Of a stretch of DNA of 64,000 nt, positions 59,429 through 64,000 are shown one piece after another. The position numbers and the translations under genes are program-made. Source of the stretch: CAYMCO01 sp964388955 (GTDB taxonomy: Bacteria; Chloroflexota; Anaerolineae; Anaerolineales; E44-bin32); contig CAYMCO010000019.1 of the NCBI GenBank assembly GCA_964388955.1, forward strand, positions 1 through 64,000, written 5' to 3'. How positions within the stretch are numbered: position 1 is the stretch's first letter; every line of letters begins with the position of its first letter. Under the pieces are notes generated by a model. It was not told where the DNA came from. It ran no database searches and saw only the letters and a program-made list of their open reading frames with translations.

Positions 59429-59992
59429 CTATTCGTCACTCCCTTGAAGCCACGGGGGCTTCACCCGGTGCCCAACCGTCGAGATATTGTTCTCTTCAAC
59501 CTCCTCACCTTCCTCCCACGCCTCGGCTCTGTAGATCGACAAGATCTGGTTGATCTCCCCCGCGTGGTAGACGTGATGCCGACTGACAATGGCTACAATG
59601 TCAAACAGCGGCACTTCCTCGCCCCAGTGCAGCTCGCGCATCTCATCCACTTGATCTTCTTCTAGCCCCTGGAGGTCATCCAGCCATCGCCTGTGCGCCT
59701 CTCCGAACCACTCCGCCACAGTCGTGACATATTCATCCGATTTGACTACTGTGTCCCTCAACCCAAGAGGCCAATCCACGTCTTTCCAGTGCTTCGGATT
59801 GTCTTCAAAGGCGTACGAACGATAGACATGGCTCCAGGCTGCAGCATGTTTGAGGGTGCCAAGCACAGACCGATAGCCTCCCTCGGGAACGAAAAGCGCT
59901 TCCTCAAGAGTGATGTTATCCAGATGTCTCATCGTATAGGTGTAGGCTGATTCCAAGAGAAAAGTCGCAAGCTCAAGTTGTGATCGTGGCAT
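59429..59992 (-). CDS. DinB-family protein
   Basis: 187 residues. VLGTLKHAAAWSHVYRSYAF and the C-terminal DIVAIVSRHHVYHAGEINQILSIYR supply the histidine pattern of the metal site in DinB/YfiT proteins. The tail (EAWEEGEEVEENNISTVGHRVKPPWL) is longer than average. Likely cytosolic, possibly thiol-dependent; substrate unknown. Intact. Confidence 0.88.
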   Translation of the reverse strand: MPRSQLELATFLLESAYTYTMRHLDNITLEEALFVPEGGYRSVLGTLKHAAAWSHVYRSYAFEDNPKHWKDVDWPLGLRDTVVKSDEYVTTVAEWFGEAHRRWLDDLQGLEEDQVDEMRELHWGEEVPLFDIVAIVSRHHVYHAGEINQILSIYRAEAWEEGEEVEENNISTVGHRVKPPWLQGSDE

Positions 59993-61057
59993 CGATCAGA
60001 CCTCCCATATAGATCAAGATTCGGGCCCCAGCGCCGGGAGTTCGGCAGGTGGGGCACGGACCGCCCCAACGTCATATCACTGACGCGACGTCAACGCCCA
60101 TTCTGAGGGCATCGTAGGGGTCCGGAACGTGCGCGTTCCATCCGACGAAAGGGAGTAAAGAGGCCGAAGGAACGGTTGATCATAGTGGACGCCCGGCTTG
60201 TTCTGGTCCGCATAGAAGTCCCATGAATCCGGCCATCAGGGAAGTAGCCTACTGCCAGGCCAAACACCAGCCCGCCGGCAGTGCTGACGGCAATGATCCG
60301 CCACGCGAGTCCATTCCACCAAAACACCGAAGATCCCCCCTTCGAGACGCCTTGCAGCCATGAACTTCAATGTCCTGCGCATTCTGTGGGTAGCGGGCAT
60401 CGAGCACTATCCTCTGCATGATGGCAGGAAGGGACTCGCCGATCACATCCTCCAAAAGTCATTGCACCATCATGAAGCCGCCGCCCGAGAAGCGGAATAG
60501 TGAGCCTGGAACATATCCACACGCATGGCAGGCGAGTCGGCTGGCGATTCGCCATGCAATATCCCCGCCGGGTTCGGCACATCCTCCCCTTGAGCGTAAC
60601 CCAAATATTATCCGACCGCCGCACCGCTGTGTGCCTCAAGAGAATGCTCTCCAACCGGTGGCTAGGCAGTCTAATATCCAGAATCAACCCCGCGAGCGGA
60701 ATTGTGCCCCAATGTCGGATGACAAAGTGAATGCAAGACATCGCGTCGAAGGCGAAATCGAGCCACAGGAGATGAATCCATCTCCAAGAGCATTCTCGCT
60801 CGTGACTCAATCCCCGATATCGTTCTCTTCCCGATCATCATAGAGGCAAATCCAGCCAGACAGCCGTGCGCTCCGAAGTCCCGCGTTGTTCACATGGAGC
60901 CCAACGAGCTTTGATCGCAGGAAGCGAGGCGGGGGCATTGTGCTTCTGTTTCTCTGCCCACCCCCGTCATACAACTTCGCCAACAATTCGCATCGGAAGC
61001 CCCCCAATCCCTAGAGAAGCTGCGGCGAGTGCTCTTGGGGCTTTCTCATGTTCGGCC
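59993..61057. other. Gene-poor region of about 1.1 kb
   Basis: No gene is supported. A minus-strand frame starting at 60327 opens with a hydrophobic segment (FWWNGLAWRIIAVSTAGGLVFGLAVGYFPDG) and then turns to basic, unstructured sequence; it may be the remains of a membrane protein gene. Base composition is less GC-rich than the flanks in places. Confidence 0.45.
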
Positions 61058-61510
61058 CTACGCATCGAGGCCCTCACGCCCAAGTAGACCAAGAATGAGC
61101 GAAAGTTCTCCGCGATGATGAACCTCGTGCTCCATGACGTGGACGATGAAATCCACCAGCGGCTTGGTTTCTCCCCACTGTGCTTCAAAGTCATTATCGA
61201 GTTCATGATCGTCGAGGGTGTCGAGATACTCGACAGTGTCCGCATGAACTCCCGCCAACAGTGACTTTATTGAGGAGCGCGCCGGATATTCCTCCTCTCG
61301 AAATTCGGGGGGAAATTCATCCATTTCTCCGGTCAGGCCATATTGGATCTCGCCATGTTCCTCATGTGCGATATGCAGCATGATTCGTCGGGCGGAGCGG
61401 CCATTCTGGAAAGGGATATACCTCAGATCTTCGTCGGAAAACTTGTCGATGGTGCTAATCAATCCCTTCCGTATGTGTCTCCAATATTGTTTGATGCTCT
61501 TTACTTTCAT
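61058..61510 (-). CDS. DinB-superfamily protein
   Basis: 150 residues from ATG at 61510 (GAGGGG upstream). SARRIMLHIAHEEHGEIQYGL and LVDFIVHVMEHEVHHRGELSLILGLLG give the conserved histidine triad of the four-helix DinB fold. Compact and complete; the frame upstream of 61510 is not protein-like. Substrate unknown. Confidence 0.88.
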   Translation of the reverse strand: MKVKSIKQYWRHIRKGLISTIDKFSDEDLRYIPFQNGRSARRIMLHIAHEEHGEIQYGLTGEMDEFPPEFREEEYPARSSIKSLLAGVHADTVEYLDTLDDHELDNDFEAQWGETKPLVDFIVHVMEHEVHHRGELSLILGLLGREGLDA

Positions 61511-61589
61511 GGCATCCCCTCTTAAATCCTCGGCCAATAAGTGTCGTGGGAGACAACATTGACCCAAATTACGGCTATGAGCCCGAAGT

Positions 61590-61650
61590 CCTGGGTCGTT
61601 TGCAGGGAGCCCTGCGAGCTGCGCTCTCAGGACAGGCGGCTCGGACTCGG
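61590..61650. repeat. Dispersed repeat, copy A (copy B at 62320-62400)
   Basis: 61590-61650 and 62320-62400 share CGCTCTCAGGACAGGCGGC exactly and a looser upstream block (GGTCGTTTGCAGGG / GGTTCCTTGCGAGG). A shorter form, TCAGGACAGGCGGC, also occurs in the MITE-like element at about 15051-15064. The two copies flank the SRPBCC gene. Confidence 0.5.
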
Positions 61651-61835
61651 ACCGCCTCATGCTCTGCCAGCACATCCATTGCCAGCTTGGCGGGCAAATC
61701 GTCCGATATTCGCGATCTGCCGCGCTGCACGCTGCAGAGTTTCCGGCAAATGGCCAGCCGCACGATCTCGTCGTCTATCCTCCGGGCCCACATATGAGGC
61801 CTCCCGAGTAGACATCTCGAAGGTGCTGGAATTGC

Positions 61836-62276
61836 CTATAGGGATTCCACCAACTCCTTCAACTTGCGCAGATCTCGTTCAGCTTGACGAGCGATTGCCC
61901 TCCGCATGAATGGAAGCATTAGTTTGAGTAGAAGTGGTTTGCCATAGCCAGTCCAGCTCACTTCCACCTGAGTCCCACATTCCGTAGCAATAAGCCTTGT
62001 CTCCACCTCTGCCTCAATGGCATCCCCTGAGACCCGGGAAAGGTACCGGCGATTCTGCTCAACCTCAAGCAGGACCTCCTCCATGATATACCGTCGGTCA
62101 CCTTCCGCATAATGGAGGCGGGCCCTCGAACCAACGAGCCCTGGCTTCTCGGACAGTACTTCAAAACGCTCGAGGTCTGTGGTCCATAAGACTGCCTTGG
62201 TGGGGTCAAGGAGCACGTTTGCGATTTCCTCTGGAGGTCGTCCGATATGAACACTTCTGCGCACCGATGTCTTCAT
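61836..62276 (-). CDS. SRPBCC (START-like) family protein
   Basis: 146 residues. VRRSVHIGRPPEEIANVLLDPTKAVLWTTDLERFEVLSEKPGLVGSRARLHY is the usual opening of Polyketide_cyc2/SRPBCC barrels, and the protein ends with a long amphipathic helix (RAIARQAERDLRKLKELVESL). Binds an unknown hydrophobic ligand. ATG at 62276 with CGGAG upstream. Confidence 0.88.
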   Translation of the reverse strand: MKTSVRRSVHIGRPPEEIANVLLDPTKAVLWTTDLERFEVLSEKPGLVGSRARLHYAEGDRRYIMEEVLLEVEQNRRYLSRVSGDAIEAEVETRLIATECGTQVEVSWTGYGKPLLLKLMLPFMRRAIARQAERDLRKLKELVESL

Positions 62277-62531
62277 CTGCACGCTCCGTTGGCGCCGGCG
62301 AGAGGCGGTCTTGCGGCCATGGGCGGCGAAGTCCCCGGTTCCTTGCGAGGGGCACCGCGAGCCTCGCTCTCAGGACAGGCGGCCACGGCTCCCTCCCCAT
62401 CTCGCTCCACCCCCATGCCTATAATACATCCTTGGCCCGAAATGCCGCCGTATCTGGTTCGTCCCATCCTGGGGGGCGATCTGACACGGCGGACTCGTTC
62501 CTGCCGCACCCTGTCAACAACACAGGCCAGG

Positions 62532-62653
62532 CCTCTCGATACCTGCCTTGCTCCGCTCGCCGCTACTCGAGATGCGGCCTGCTTCGCACATTCCGATTGT
62601 GGGGAGGCGCATCTCGAGTGCCGAGTGGTGAAACCACGAGGTGTATCGAGAGG
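62532..62653. repeat. Nested inverted-repeat element
   Basis: Outer arms CCTCTCGATAC (62532-62542) and GTATCGAGAGG (62643-62653) and inner arms CTCGAGATGCG (62566-62576) and CGCATCTCGAG (62608-62618) are each perfect 11-base complements. The 122-bp unit could fold into a long two-part hairpin. Structure is typical of MITE-like intergenic repeats; no gene inside. Confidence 0.7.
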
Positions 62654-62799
62654 AGCGCCGCACATTCACTCTCAAGCAGCCGCGCCCCCTGAAATGGAAC
62701 ACGCCGCCGTATCTCCGGTGGTGCTGTAGCGAGTGAACCGCATATGCTGTCGAAGACCCCACTCAGTGCACGGGGCGGCAAGTAGTCGGGCGCCGGGAA

Positions 62800-63363
62800 T
62801 CATTGGTTTTGAAGGATCCTCTCCACTATTTCGGATAGACGTTTCTGCCGCGTTATCTCTCGTTTTGCACTCTGAAGCCAATATAGATACTGCTTCTTCG
62901 TGGAATGAGGCAGGTCATGGTAGGCTGCAATTGCTCCCTCTCTTTGGCGAAGAGCCGATGCCAGATCTGGAGGCATGGCTTCCACATCCTCTCGATCAAT
63001 TGCGGCCTGCCACTGGCCGCTCTCTTTGGCCATCCGCACCGCGTCAAGTCCAGCCTCTGTAATAGAGCCACTTCTCTCCAGTTTCCGAATTCGGCGGATA
63101 TTGCTCATCGACCACACGCTATCCGGCCTTCGGGGCGAGAACCGAAGAACATAGGTCTGATCGTCCCTTGGATTCAGGACTCCATCTATCCATCCATAGC
63201 AGAGGGCTTCTTCGACGGCATCATCCAAGGATAGACCCGGCATCGTAGAGCATTTCTTCTGGATGACGATCCAGGCCTCAGATGCATGTGAAGAGTTGTC
63301 TTCGAGCCAAGAGCGCCACGCCCCGCGATCGTCGAAAGATAGGATGTTCCTGTCGTTCTTCAT
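62800..63363 (-). CDS. YdeI/OmpD-associated family protein
   Basis: 187 residues. SFDDRGAWRSWLEDNSSHASEAWIVIQKKCS, LSLDDAVEEALCYGWIDGVLNPRDDQTYVLRFSPRRPDSVWSMSNIRRIRKLERSG is the conserved YdeI domain, and the C terminus HSTKKQYLYWLQSAKREITRQKRLSEIVERI is the OmdA-type helical tail. Function not established; widespread small cytosolic protein. Confidence 0.92.
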   Translation of the reverse strand: MKNDRNILSFDDRGAWRSWLEDNSSHASEAWIVIQKKCSTMPGLSLDDAVEEALCYGWIDGVLNPRDDQTYVLRFSPRRPDSVWSMSNIRRIRKLERSGSITEAGLDAVRMAKESGQWQAAIDREDVEAMPPDLASALRQREGAIAAYHDLPHSTKKQYLYWLQSAKREITRQKRLSEIVERILQNQ

Positions 63364-63730
63364 TTGGCATCTCTCTAGCGTACGAAATCCGTGACGCCTA
63401 TCAAATTGAGTTGAGCGGCCTCGGCTCGGACCGGCTTCTGCCCCACCAGGAGCTCATAAGCGCAACCCGGCCTGCCATTCCCCCCGCAACCCGGACCGCA
63501 AACGGGCCTCCTCAAGGACTCGGGCATGTGCCCGGCGCCTGATCGGCTTCTCCCGCATTATCCCCGCAATAGAGCCCGGCCTGCAAATCGCCCGACGTCC
63601 CAGGCCCACTCCAGCGAAGTCTTGGGCGGCGCGGCAGTCGTTGATGATCATCGCGAGCCGCCGCCTCGCGCCCTTTCCCACGGTCTCAAGCGGCGTCGCC
63701 GACGCCGCCGCGTCGTGCTTGCAGATCGGA
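63364..63730. other. Intergenic region without recognised gene
   Basis: 367 bases with no supported coding sequence. Confidence 0.5.
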
Positions 63731-64000
63731 TTACTTCTCGCGCTCCAGGTTTAGGGCGACGGCCTCTTGAATGAGCGCCTTCAGGGCGGTTTCGTTGATC
63801 TTGTCACCTTCATGGATGTCGATAGCACGCCTGACCCTGCCCCCGAGGCTGGAGTTGAAGAGGCCTGAACGATCTCTCAATGCTGCGCCTTTGAAGAAAG
63901 TCAGTTTGACCACATTCTTGTAAGTCTCGCCCGTGCAGATACCGCCGCCGTGGGACCAGACTGGTGTTCCCGGGTTGCCGGGTTTCCTCCACTTCCATTC
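63731..64000 (-). CDS. DUF1801 family protein, 5' end beyond the window
   Basis: Ninety C-terminal residues are present, the beginning lying past position 64000. EWKWRKPGNPGTPVWSHGGGICTGETYKNVVKLTFFKGAALRD, then SGLFNSSLGGRVRRAIDIHEGDKI and ALKALIQEAVALN match the second half of DUF1801/YdhG-like proteins (one relative is the Fra-type iron chaperone). Partial because of the window edge, not decay. Confidence 0.88.
   Translation of the reverse strand, partial: EWKWRKPGNPGTPVWSHGGGICTGETYKNVVKLTFFKGAALRDRSGLFNSSLGGRVRRAIDIHEGDKINETALKALIQEAVALNLEREK

Noticed and set aside
60367..60810. 147-codon minus-strand frame
   Set aside because: Rich in Cys, Trp, Arg and His in no domain-like order, as expected for non-coding GC-rich DNA.
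1..64000. A changed genetic code with TGA as a sense codon
   Set aside because: Many intact genes end in TGA, several in coupled ATGA or GTGA overlaps. The in-frame TGAs are isolated cases.
1..64000. CRISPR arrays, tRNA or rRNA genes
   Set aside because: Repeats present are hairpin-type with irregular spacing, not short direct repeats with unique spacers. No tRNA or rRNA consensus blocks were found by eye.

Overview
This is a 64 kb stretch of high-GC bacterial DNA from a draft assembly (one 100-base run of N at 33083-33182). No rRNA, tRNA, CRISPR array, plasmid or phage module is visible. The mix of small families (many DinB/ClbS-type four-helix proteins, isoprenylcysteine-methyltransferase-like membrane proteins, HEAT-repeat proteins, GNATs, DUF3224, DUF4870, DUF6174, a deazaflavin-dependent nitroreductase-like protein, PD40/WD40 proteins) fits an environmental member of Chloroflexota (Anaerolineae-like). 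That assignment is inference from gene content only. Most genes have clear Shine-Dalgarno sequences, and these decided several start codons.

Layout. 1-4 kb: a tandem repeat, a GbsR/MarR regulator with two membrane proteins, and a divergent MFS exporter. 4-21 kb: mostly minus-strand housekeeping and small-molecule genes: nucleotidyltransferase, DinB, Asp/Glu racemase-like, RNase HI, an ABC transporter pair, 2H phosphoesterase, panB, a DUF411 lipoprotein interrupted by UGA, DUF3224, Ldh2-type dehydrogenase, EamA transporter, DUF4870, nitroreductase-like, HEAT/AlkD proteins, GNAT and a small winged-helix regulator with its own operator-like palindrome. 22-27.5 kb: a 1476-residue secreted beta-propeller protein and a membrane protein on the plus strand. 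27.8-31.5 kb: deaminase, cupin, dienelactone hydrolase, an XRE regulator beside a decayed membrane gene, and an alpha-toroid protein. 31.7-32.9 kb: ECF sigma factor plus DUF4367 membrane protein. 33 kb: a tandem repeat array holding the assembly gap.

34-38 kb holds the most striking operon. Five overlapping minus-strand genes encode a SAM-methyltransferase/HgcA-like corrinoid membrane protein fusion, a small ferredoxin, a GyrI-like binding protein and an ABC exporter (ATPase and permease). It looks like a relative of the mercury-methylation pair HgcAB tied to export, but several residues differ from true HgcAB. It is followed by a single protein joining an ECF sigma factor, a zinc-finger anti-sigma motif, one membrane helix and two beta-propellers (38.5-41.9 kb).

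42-64 kb mixes intact small genes (pentapeptide protein, MBL hydrolase, methyltransferases, YkvA-like, DUF6174, cupredoxin lipoprotein, APH-type kinase, adenylate cyclase domain protein, DUF488, MDR oxidoreductase, DinBs, SRPBCC, YdeI-like, DUF1801) with an unusual number of gene remnants: truncated M28 peptidase, DinB with a nonsense codon, XRE, ICMT, GT28, E2 acyltransferase, MDR and methyltransferase fragments. The best candidates for new biology are the DUF411 gene, whose UGA falls exactly on the first cysteine of the CGCC motif (possible selenoprotein), and the HgcA-like fusion operon.
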